Shown here: piece by piece, positions 55,740-64,000 of the stretch
How the letters are laid out: the number at the start of each line of letters is the position of its first letter
Numbering within the stretch: the stretch's first letter is position 1
Origin: Perkinsus olseni
Lineage: Eukaryota > Perkinsozoa > Perkinsida > Perkinsidae
Length of the DNA: 64,000 bases
Assembly (NCBI GenBank): GCA_013115135.1
Contig: JABANP010000194.1
Span: forward strand, 1 to 64,000
Reading direction: 5' to 3'
The notes under the pieces: generated by a model
The model's database searches: none
Seen by the model: the letters and a program-made list of their open reading frames with translations, nothing else
What the model was told of the DNA's origin: nothing
Program-made: the position numbers and the translations under genes

Positions 55740-57118
55740 CTACTCTGTTCCGTGACGTTTATATAATTGCTCCTTCAGCGCTGCGCAGAACTCCCGTGGC
55801 TTGCGATGAGCGATCTTGTTGAGAACCCATCGGGGAACTCCGTTCGGGTCCACGTGTGAAACCATTGTCAGCTGAGTGCCTGACAACAACCAGCGACCAA
55901 ACCATTCTGGTGATACATCTTACCATTCTCGGTCTGCTGCATGAGTTGGCAAGATATGAATAGATGAGCTCTCTCATACCCAGGTGTACAAGGAATCCTA
56001 AGGAGGAATATGTGAACCAGGAAGACCGGTCAGTGTGCCTCACCGATCTAGCCGATGGGCCACGGGAATGGACGAACCCGCTATGATGTGCATACCTGGT
56101 TTGCTGAATATATTGCGACAGCGCAGGCGGAGCTCAGCGACCTCCCTGGGCTTGAAACCAAGAGTCTGAGAAAGAAGTAGAGCTAGTCCAGTCGAAGTTT
56201 GACCGTCGAACCTTAGTTACCTTGGCAAAAGTGGGCATTCTATATTGAGTGAGCCACACCTTGGAGTCGATGTATTCCTGGCCCGGCAACGGCGTGGGCT
56301 CTGCCGCGGGCGGGAAGTCGAATTCATCCCATGCATAAGCCCTTGCACATTCAACATCTTCGTGCCAGGTACCAATCCAATCCTTGTCCGAGAGGGCTTC
56401 GAAAACTGCATCGGCAGAGACACCACGGATGTGGCACACGAGCTTCACGCATGGCATCGAGCCAACGCCATCAGGGCACTCCTTCTCCTTGCACCAAATC
56501 GTGAACTCTTCCGAAGCCTCGATGAGGTTGTCGAAGATTTCATGGGTAGACACTTGCCATGCCTTCTCCTTGATCATAAGGCATGCAGCAGGCAGCGACA
56601 CCCGCTGCGGCGGTAGCACCAGTGACAGTCGGCTCAGAGATGCCGAGGTGCCGCGACACGATATAGAGTTGGCACCACGAGAGACGGATAGGACCGATTC
56701 ACTCCCGTATGATGGTATCGATGGACGCTAAATGAATGACGATGATGACGACAGGGAGAGATCGTTGGTGACTACCTTCGAGGAGGATAAGGCCGACATG
56801 AAGCTCATCATCTGGGCGGGGGCCGTCGCACTACATATCGAATGGAACTGCCAAGAGACTCACATCACAGCCTACCATCATCTCACTATGCTCTCACCGA
56901 GCGTGATGGCGAGTCATCGAAGTAAGGCGCGGCCTTCAAGTCGACCGAATAGCGACTCCTCCCTTGGAAGTACTGACAGGAAAACACGTATGAGCTTCAC
57001 AGTTGGATTGCCTCACACTGTTGGCAGTTGCAGCATACATCCTTAGAGGAATGTTTGGCGCAGCTGAAGGGTCACCTGCACCGACCGTCATATCACGACC
57101 GTCTTCGTCTATAGCCAT
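55740..57118 (-). CDS. START-domain lipid-transfer-like protein
   Basis: The C-terminal START domain is clear: LMIKEKAWQVSTHEIF, ASEEFTIWCKEKECPDG, KLVCHIRGVSADAVFEALSD, WIGTWHEDVECARAYAWDEF, PREVAELRLRCRNIFSK, GMHIIAGSSIPVAHR and LTMVSHVDPNGVPRWVLNKI, ending LYKRHGTE (stop 55740-55742). START domains carry sterols, phospholipids or ceramide. N-terminal exons include MMSFMSALSSSK and YFQGRSRYSVDLKAAPYF; the latter might belong to a PH-like domain, but that is a weak reading. The first exon, MAIDEDGRDMTVGAGDPS (57118), joins with an unresolved phase, so the start is uncertain. Confidence 0.7.
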
Positions 57119-57264
57119 ACCATCGGAAGTGATACCCGGACAACTCTATCCCGCGCTCAAAATCACTAATTGACAACCCCACAATAAATCATACAGGGTG
57201 AGAAACTTCCAGAATGAGGAACAGACCCAAGGTTGCACCAGGGTGTCCGTATCGTAGAGAAGGC

Positions 57265-57618
57265 TTACGGCCGTAGGTCCTCCAGATTACGAAGAGAATC
57301 CAGCAACAACTGCCCATCCCCGCTGTCATCACGTACATACGGCCAAGTGTAACAGAGCAGGCCTAACGGAGACAGCACAGAAACTACCTTGAGAATAGGA
57401 GAAAAAAGCAAGTTGCCAATACACCGAGGCTCGGAGGGAATCCCTGAATGAGACGACCGCGTCGAGCTAAAAGATACATAACCGAATGTATACAATACAG
57501 CTTGGATGTAGTAAGCTAGAAAGGAAAAATCTAGACAAAACAGCAGGCGACGGGTAGTTGCCATGAGCGGTCCTGTACGACCAAAAGGCAGAGGCCAGCC
57601 AGCGTCATCGATCGGCAC
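57265..57618 (-). CDS. small membrane protein candidate
   Basis: A minus-strand frame of 117 codons contains LLFCLDFSFLAYYIQAVLYT and, later, ILKVVSVLSPLGLLCYTWPY, two hydrophobic stretches long enough to span a membrane. The end is DSLRNLEDLRP. No ATG is clear; an upstream exon (MTLAGLCLLVVQ...) may exist. It lies downstream of the first CCCH gene on the same strand. Confidence 0.3.
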   Translation of the reverse strand: MPIDDAGWPLPFGRTGPLMATTRRLLFCLDFSFLAYYIQAVLYTFGYVSFSSTRSSHSGIPSEPRCIGNLLFSPILKVVSVLSPLGLLCYTWPYVRDDSGDGQLLLDSLRNLEDLRP

Positions 57619-58135
57619 ATGTTCAGAAAGGATCCTTTAAGGTGTTGTGAACTGATCGTGATGATCGAGGGGAGTACACACTTACCCTCACACCAACAAT
57701 ACCGCTCACAACGTATCCACACGCAAGTGCTCGACAGGCGAGTACTACACTTCTGATAGACGACCGATAACGTCCGGAAGCCTGTTACCCGCATTTAAAG
57801 GGTAAACGGAGTCGCCGAAAGGGCAGCAACGATCCGACTGAACGACGTATAGATTAGGATAATCATATAAGAATCAAATTGTGTAACTCTCGTCGGAATG
57901 AGGCCTCCCGCCACTAGTGCTTCTGTGGAGCCTCACGACGTGGGCGCATAAACCGCACATGAGAATTTAACCATCGCCATCTTTAACAGCCCATTGCCAT
58001 AGCCAAATGACACATAGCAGGTAAGGGTTGACGATGTCGGTGACCTAGGGCAACGCGGCTCGAGCCAGCGTTGTCAAAATGTACAGACCGACGAATAGAG
58101 TCTTGTAGAACCGCATAAGCGACGAAAAAGAGCAA
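57619..58135. other. intergenic, nothing firm
   Basis: Only short frames are present; part may be the 3' untranslated region of the CCCH gene that ends at 58136. Confidence 0.35.
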
Positions 58136-59296
58136 TCAGTGGAATACACAGGGGGCCACAACCACAGGCGAGACATCTAATCCTCGTAGTGCTCCTCGGA
58201 GTACATTCTCGGCTTTGCATAAGTCGGAGTTTGAACCTGAGCTCCGGGGATATGGAACACGGGGGCGCCCTCTCACGGAGCTTACCATGGAGCAGGAGGC
58301 AGACCTTCTCACACCGAAGCTGCTACCAGGAGTCATCACTTGCTGCTGTGGATGGGTGTAATACTCAGGGGCAGCCGCGTAGCAGGGGGACTCCGGCTGA
58401 GAAAAAAACTGTGATTCCGGCATCGCGAGCTAGAGCCGTACTACCTCCCACTGAGGTTGCTGAACAACATAATAGGCACCTGGAGTGCTAACGTAACAAG
58501 GAGAGGAGTAACAAACAGGGCTGTAATAGACCGGGAGGGGACCATAACAGTTCGAGTAGGACTGAGCAGAGAGAGCACGAGTCGCGAGGGATGACCGAGA
58601 CGCCTGCTTACCACAGCCATGGACGGCAAGGAGCCAGTCGACGCCCGCTTGGGTAGGCCGTAAGGAGGCATCTGTGGGCTCACGCCGTTACGGGAGAAAG
58701 AACAGTATCGAGGGCTGGCAGGAGGCGAGCACGAAGAGAGGCTCTGCGGAACAACGAAAGGAAGAGCATAAAGAATACATGGTCATTTACTCGAAGCTCC
58801 TACGTCTGAGTCGCCAGCGGAGGTCAGCTCGGCAGTGCTCTTCTCCGCCTCCCTCTTCCGCATCCTGAGCAACTTCTGCTGGGCTTTAGCCTCAACGCGT
58901 CGCTTCGTAATGAGACTCGGATCGTTATGCTCCTTCAAGCTATGAGCGAATCTAACAGCAGACACAAAGATACGGAACTCACAACAGCAGCAGCGGCAGC
59001 AATACTCCCACCTGCAGGAGTTCTCCAGACGGCACTTTCCTCGCTTGAAGTGATCGCACAGAGGCTTCGTCTTGGCTGGCTCCTGGCAAAGAACGCTAGG
59101 TAGAAAACGAGAACAGCGCCCACACTACCTTAGCCGACACATCGCTGTGGGTAGAGCCTGATCTTCTTAGATCCTCCTGGACACCCTCGGCCGGCTTGGT
59201 CTCCACTGCAGAATACCCTCCACTCACGGCTTCTCCTGGGTACGGTTCGCTTGACGCCACTACGTCGGCAGTGCTCTCGATTCTAATAGATGACAT
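58136..59296 (-). CDS. CCCH zinc-finger protein A
   Basis: The start MSSIRIESTADVVASSE (ATG 59296) leads by a GT-AG intron into a single CCCH finger split by another intron: KPLCDHFKRGKCRLENSCRF-AH (C-x7-C-x5-C-x3-H). The finger continues SLKEHNDPSLITKRRVEA and a charged helix (QQKLLRMRKREAEKS). Downstream exons are Pro/Tyr/Ser-rich (QMPPYGLPKRASTGS, YGPLPVYYSPVCYSSP, QPESPCYAAAPEYYTH), ending VVVAPCVFH. CCCH fingers of this kind bind RNA, so a post-transcriptional role is likely. The neighbouring gene on the same strand is a paralogue with the same finger. Confidence 0.75.
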
Positions 59297-59495
59297 TACA
59301 GATCCTACCGATCGGCAGTTAAAATTAAGCTGGACAAGCTGAATAGGGTGTAGGGTGAACATCACCAAACGAGCACCTTCGCCAAACACGACAACTTCAG
59401 CGACGAAGCAGTGGCGATGGTTCTTAACGGCCATCAGTCTGTGGGCTGATACGCACCGAAGGCGTAATTCATAATCAGTGCTTTTGAAAGAAATA

Positions 59496-59743
59496 CTATT
59501 GAGTGAAAAAATGCTCCCATTTGATGGAAGGCCGAGTCATCGCGAGCTTAGTGATGCCCGCTAGAAATAGCGATATGTATACACATAGGACGAGATAAGA
59601 AACACCCGTCGGTATTTCAAAAGTAAAACGACGACCGACACAAAGGACCAGTCCACGGTTAAATATATAGCCAGGTACTGGACGGACAGCTGGCTTCAAC
59701 AAATCGTAATTATAATAATAGTCAGACCTAGATGATGCCATCA
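59496..59743 (-). CDS. short ORF with one membrane segment, overlapping the stop of CCCH protein B
   Basis: An 81-codon frame starts MASSRSDYYYNYDLLKPAV and contains VSYLVLCVYISLFLAGIT, a likely membrane span, ending KWEHFFTQ. Its ATG overlaps the TGA of the upstream CCCH gene (TGATGG, 59741-59743). It may be a real small protein or simply open sequence in the 3' untranslated region. Confidence 0.3.
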
Positions 59744-60768
59744 ATCTTCATAAAACTCAGGCTCAGCAGCACGCAATTGTTCAGCCGTATAAACAGCCAA
59801 GGATAACTGAGCGACAACATTATACCGAGCGTGGATGGGTAGTCACCTACCTGGTACGCCGCCCAGCCTGACGCATCACTAGGACGCTCGGTGGTACAGG
59901 TCGAGGCCTGAGGATCAGGAACCCCCTCGAACTACGCTTGTCGAGAAACTACTCACCTTTGCCGGAACAGTGATACAGCTCCTAGACCTTGGCCTTTGCT
60001 TTGGACCGCCACTCAAGCTTAGGTCTAGACGGCCGGAAGAACTTCTCTCAGTCTCAGTAGGAGGCGCGCTCTTCGTGGTCCTCTTATGAGTAGATACAGA
60101 ACTTTTCAAGAGAGATGGGACAAGCTGAACAGAGTGGTGAACAAGTCAGCCAAAGCGCGACCACCGCTCGAAGACGGAAATGCGACCAAAAACCGTCGGG
60201 CGAGCGAAATACGCGCTCCCAGCGTCACGCGCCACGAAATTAGACCACGAAAAAACAAACAACTTAGCAAACCAACTCACCAGTCTTGATGTCGGGCGCA
60301 ACAGCTGCGCTGCGACAGAAGAAGCAACGACCGGGACATTGTCCTTCGACTTCCCCTTTTGCTGCTGCTGCTTCTCTTCCTCCTGGGCACGACGTGAATC
60401 GACCAGCTCAGGATGATGGTACTCCTTCAAAGAGTGGGCAAAACGACAGGCGTTGCCCAATCTGCACCGATCGTTCTTAAAGTACTCGCAGATGGGTCTG
60501 TAGGCAGCAGCAGCAGCGGCAGACGAGGAAGAGCGTCCGCGGTCCTGAAGAAAGGGATGGTAAGGCATTAGCCTCGAAGTTGACGCTGTCAATAGCGGAG
60601 TGAATACAAAGCTGCGTCGCGAGATGACCAGGGCTAGCACACTTGTTACTAGCGTGATGGGTATACCGCGGCAGTGGACAGAGATGAGTGGACTCAGAAA
60701 CTTACATGGTCAGTCGAGGATCTCCTAGCAGAATGTCGACTCGAATATTTCTGACGTTTAAAGGGCAT
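59741..60768 (-). CDS. CCCH zinc-finger protein B
   Basis: The start MPFKRQKYSSRHSARRSST (ATG 60768) is spliced to DRGRSSSSAAAAAAYRP and one finger, ICEYFKNDRCRLGNACRF-AH (C-x7-C-x5-C-x3-H), with the same SLKEYHHPELV continuation as protein A. A Gln/Lys-rich stretch (EEEKQQQQKGKSK) and SSVAAQLLRPTSRL follow. Later exons read STHKRTTKSAPPTETERS, LSLSGGPKQRPRSRSC, PQASTCTTERPSDASGWAAY and the end EQLRAAEPEFYED. Basic and RS-like composition fits an RNA-binding protein. The finger is in one exon here but split in protein A. Confidence 0.75.
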
Positions 60769-61428
60769 TAGAGTCGCTTAAGAATGATAACTTCACAAGC
60801 GAAGTGATAGGAGATGTTGTTGCACGCATGGCCAGCAGCACGTGTGCGGGGCGGGCGACAATTCGCCTCATCGCTGACACGGCCTCCGAGTGGGAATCGA
60901 AGCCTCGATAAAGAGCCAAACATATCGATCGGGTGCTCTACAGGGTACGGCAGGATCGTACACGTTGAGCCCGGGAATTTAGCATGCAATGGCGGAGTAC
61001 AGACGAAGCAGGTATTCTCGACGTGGGGGCGCGCGCCGAAACCGTTTCAACAACACTCAGTGCGACTCTTGCAATCTTGCTGTTTCTCAAATTCACACGG
61101 CGCTCCTTGTCAAGGCACCTGGATCGCGTCGTGGCAAACAGCATCATCCCGTGAAGCGCTTAGTCATTCGCCCGACCTTGTTTGGCTCACGAGGATGTCA
61201 ATAGACCATCGCTCTCGCGTTGAGTATTCACGTCGAGTTTCGCCGAATCTGGCTCCAAGCCCAAGATAAGGCGACGTAACCCCCGTCATGTTGTGTCCGT
61301 GGAGGCGCATCACTCGGCAGCAGCAGCAGCCGCATCAGCCGCAACAGACCGCTTACTCTTCGGCGGTGGTTACACGAGTATGGTTACGATAGTGTTGAGT
61401 TTTCCAGCGATTTTATCGTTGTAATCAC
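60769..61428. promoter_or_regulatory. divergent intergenic region between CCCH protein B and SEC16
   Basis: The 660 bases contain both promoters. A CAG/CAR run lies at 61318-61350. No gene is supported inside. Confidence 0.4.
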
Positions 61429-64000
61429 ATGTCAACACAACCACCACGTATAGGAGGTGGTCTTTTTTCGAAGCCCCGGCAAGAAGGTCGGAAAGCTAAT
61501 GCTGATGGAGATGGGAAGCCCCAAGAGGGTGATAAGGGGAAGGTAGTAAAGGGAAGGGCCAGTATCATTCAGTGACTTCAGCTCGATCCTTCTGCCTTGT
61601 TGGCAGACCGTTACTAGTGTGGGAGTTGCCCAGAGTTCTTCCCTCAGGTTACCGCCCCTGTATCGCTGCCTACCGCCCCCTCGCCTCAGGCTGTGGGGAC
61701 GGCCGAGTCGTTATTCTCTCCAACGGGCTCGAGCTCCCTCCCCGGCATCTTTGGGGCCACCACCAGCAACGGCAGCCAGACTACACATAGTGATAGTAAT
61801 ACAGCTGAAGGGAAGTCCGCTGAGCAGGCTGAGACGGGCCAGTCGCCCAGCTCCCCACCACCACCGCCACCTCCGCCCGAGGTGGGAGCATCGGATAAGA
61901 CCGGGAGCGATGAGAAGTCCTCCCTGCACTCTGAAGGGGCCGAGCGCAACCCTTCGCTGGAGCGTCCAGTTTCGACAGCGGCCGAGTCGGTTTTAGTGGC
62001 GTTGCGGTCGGTGGTGGACAGTGGCGATGAATCTGCGAAAGAGAAGGGCAGCAACAATGCCACAGAGGAGGGTCATTCCGAGGCCGCCGATGTGGCCTCG
62101 GCGGAAGGGGAGCCGCCCAGTGGGCCTCCGCGGTATGTGTCCTCCCATCGGACCCCCAAGGCCATCAGCGCCAACTCTAATCCGTTCGGAGCAGTCGCCT
62201 CGCGGGCTGGAGGAGCGGACGGCACGAGCAGGGGTCACATCCCCGAGGTACGTCAACCCGTTCCCGCCTGGCATGCACGTCGACAGCGGCGACGATGGTA
62301 GTAAGGATGGACAGCGTGGTACGGAGGCTGAGGGGAAGGAGCCGACGGCAGCGCCGCCTCCGAGTGGCAGTAGGAGTGTGCACCCCTCGCAACGACATGT
62401 ACCCGAGCCAGTAAAGGCGTCCTCGAATCCCTTTGGCAGCGTGCCTAGGCCTAGAACGGAATCAGGGTCGCTGGGCAGCCCAGGTGTTACCTCCCCTCGC
62501 TACGTGAACCCCTTCCCGGAAGCCATGCATAAGCCTTTGGGCTCCCCGAGGTCAGGCGTTGTCATGCCCCCCTCCTTCCATCAGGAGGCCGACTTCCCCC
62601 CGCGCCAGGCGCTCGACGCTAAGGCTCTCTTTTCCGAGGACGATTGGACCAGTTTTATACCACCTGATGGCGACCGGAGCGGCCAGGAGGAGGTTGAGGC
62701 GGCGGAGCACTCCGCCACGCATTGGAGCGATGGTGATGCAGCGACTCAGCCTGATGCAGCGGCGACGGCCCCGAGTCAGCAGCCCGATGGTCAGACTGGG
62801 CGTAGCTCGGCGGCGGAGACATCTCCAGTGGGGGCAGAGGGGAAGGCATCAGCAACGCCGACTAAGGCAGAGGAGAAAATGCCAACATCGACGGCGCCAC
62901 CAAGGGCAGAGCAGGCACCAGCAGCCACGGTCCCACCAAAGGCAGAGGAGAAGGCCCCAGGGTCGACATTACCACCGAAGGCAGAGGAGAAGGCCCCAGC
63001 AGCAGCCGCGGCCCCGCCGAGGGCAGAGGAGAAGGCCCCACCAGCAGCCGCGGCCCCGCCGAGGGCAGAGGAGAAGGCCCCACCAGCAGCCGCGGCCCCG
63101 CCGAGGGCAGAGGAGAAGGCCCCACCAGCAGCCGCAGTGCCGGTAGGGAGTCCAGGCGTGCCGACAGCGGCGTCACTTTTTGAAGACTCTATGTCGCCGG
63201 TAGACTTCATATCGGGTACTCGTCCCCCAGCGCTCAGCTTCAGTGCTCTGCTACATAGCCAGGAAGCACACCAGCAGCAGCTGCAGCCAGAAGGTCCTGT
63301 TACGACTGAGAAGAAGGGTCGGACAACCCCTCCACCGGTTATTCCGGAGAAGCCGCAGGCGAAGGAGCCTGCTCGGAGGTCGACGGATGATCTTCCAGTG
63401 CCTGGCGTGGCCTTCGGGTTCGGTGGTGAAGTTTTTGAAGTGTCTCGGGGCAGGGTGAGCAGCGTGCCATTTCCTCGCGAGGTCGTGGAGGAACTCAGTT
63501 CCTACCCTGGCCCGTTTACTCCGTCCACTCCGAAGGCGGTGGTCCAACAGTACTGCGAGAGGATGGTCGCCGGTACCAATGGGGACGAGAGAATCTTGTG
63601 GAAGCTGCTGGCAGCACTCGCACGGGAAGATACTAATCCCACTAACTGGCAGGAGAAGGTCCGTGGTGCCCTGCTTGAGGGGTCAGCCATCGGTAACGGT
63701 GCCGATTCACTGGTACGACTGTGCTGTGCTGCCGCTGATGATGATGCTAAGCTGGACTCCTTTGTTAAGAGCGAGACTGAAGACGTGGACTGGGCCTGCG
63801 TCCTGGCCTTGGCCTCCACTCAAGGACCTGACAGCTTCCGTCACTTTATGGCCCTCTACGGCGAGAGGGGTATCGCTACAACCCACAGGGATTCTCGAGA
63901 GAGTCCAGCGAGGGTGGTACTGCAGCTGGTCGTGGAGACCTTCACCAGGGGAAGGGACTATGGACGAGATGGGAGCGGAGAGCCTCGACCTCTGGTCAGT
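61429..64000 (+). CDS. SEC16: SEC16-like COPII assembly scaffold, N-terminal part (runs off right edge)
   Basis: The start exon MSTQPPRIGGGLFSKPRQEG (ATG 61429) leads, after an intron, into a long disordered region rich in Pro, Ser, Ala and Glu ([28 protein letters not shown]), with two SNPFG/SPRYVNPF repeats (about 62170-62265 and 62425-62515). The frame change near 62200 is explained by a 38-base GT-AG intron. Then come tandem Ala/Pro/Lys/Glu repeats, and from about 63400 the conserved Sec16 block: VAFGFGGEVFEV, VQQYCERMVAGT, RILWKLLAALARE and DVDWACVLALASTQGPDSF, the start of the helical ACE1-type domain. Sec16 marks ER exit sites and binds Sec23/Sec24/Sec13. The C-terminus is outside the window. 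Confidence 0.75.
62860..63140 (+). repeat. 42-base tandem repeat in SEC16
   Basis: Three near-perfect copies of a 42-base unit (starting about 63005, 63047 and 63089) encode AAAPPRAEEKAPPA; diverged copies (PPKAEEKAPGST) extend the array upstream. The repeat keeps the reading frame. Confidence 0.8.

Noticed and set aside
1..64000. Bacterial or phage origin of the contig
   Set aside because: Genes are split by spliceosomal GT-AG introns and encode eukaryote-specific proteins (SRP19, TAF7, AP-4, SEC16).

Overview
This window looks like a nuclear contig of a unicellular eukaryote. Almost every gene is cut by short GT-AG introns (mostly about 35-60 bases), genes are closely packed, and the products are eukaryotic housekeeping proteins (SRP19, ubiquilin, eIF2A, TAF7, AP-4 epsilon, SEC16, RPAP3-like). 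Mitochondrial-type HslV, divergent kinases and WRKY19-like zinc-knuckle proteins fit an alveolate, and a Perkinsus-like protist is my best guess. That assignment is inference; no rRNA or organelle marker is present.

Layout. 1-1740 (-): part of a non-LTR retrotransposon, next to a tRNA-like sequence. 2852-17642 (+): a fused cysteine dioxygenase / cysteine sulfinate decarboxylase gene, ubiquilin, SRP19, a degenerate protein kinase, a small unknown gene, (one unknown minus-strand ORF), a PITH-domain gene and hslV. 18393-25240 (-): eIF2A carrying an extra C-terminal GYF domain, a small putative mitochondrial protein, a multi-exon unknown gene and a membrane-anchored cytochrome-b5-like (MAPR) gene. 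25414-33333 (+): AP-4 epsilon adaptin, a Ser-rich unknown protein and TAF7. 33700-49446 (+): six tandem paralogues of an unrecognised family; the first begins with a Tc1/mariner-like helix-turn-helix, and all continue with a basic segment and coiled coils. 50238-52759 (+): an RPAP3/SPAG1-like TPR co-chaperone. 53188-60768 (-): two WRKY19-like zinc-repeat genes, a START-domain gene, two single-CCCH zinc-finger paralogues and small membrane ORFs. 61429-64000 (+): SEC16, cut by the window edge.

The clearest functional unit is the fused CDO-CSAD gene: one polypeptide would take cysteine to cysteine sulfinate and on to hypotaurine, the precursor of taurine. AP-4, SEC16, SRP19 and a START lipid-transfer protein are all membrane-traffic or targeting genes, but they lie in different strand blocks and show no operon-like link. 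Two sequence themes cut across genes: a 12-base motif GCGGAGCGAAGC (or its complement) that recurs mostly inside introns, and B-box-bearing tRNA-like sequences lying inside spliceosomal introns. Exon joins were made by eye from frame continuity and family similarity, so outer gene boundaries, especially starts, are approximate.
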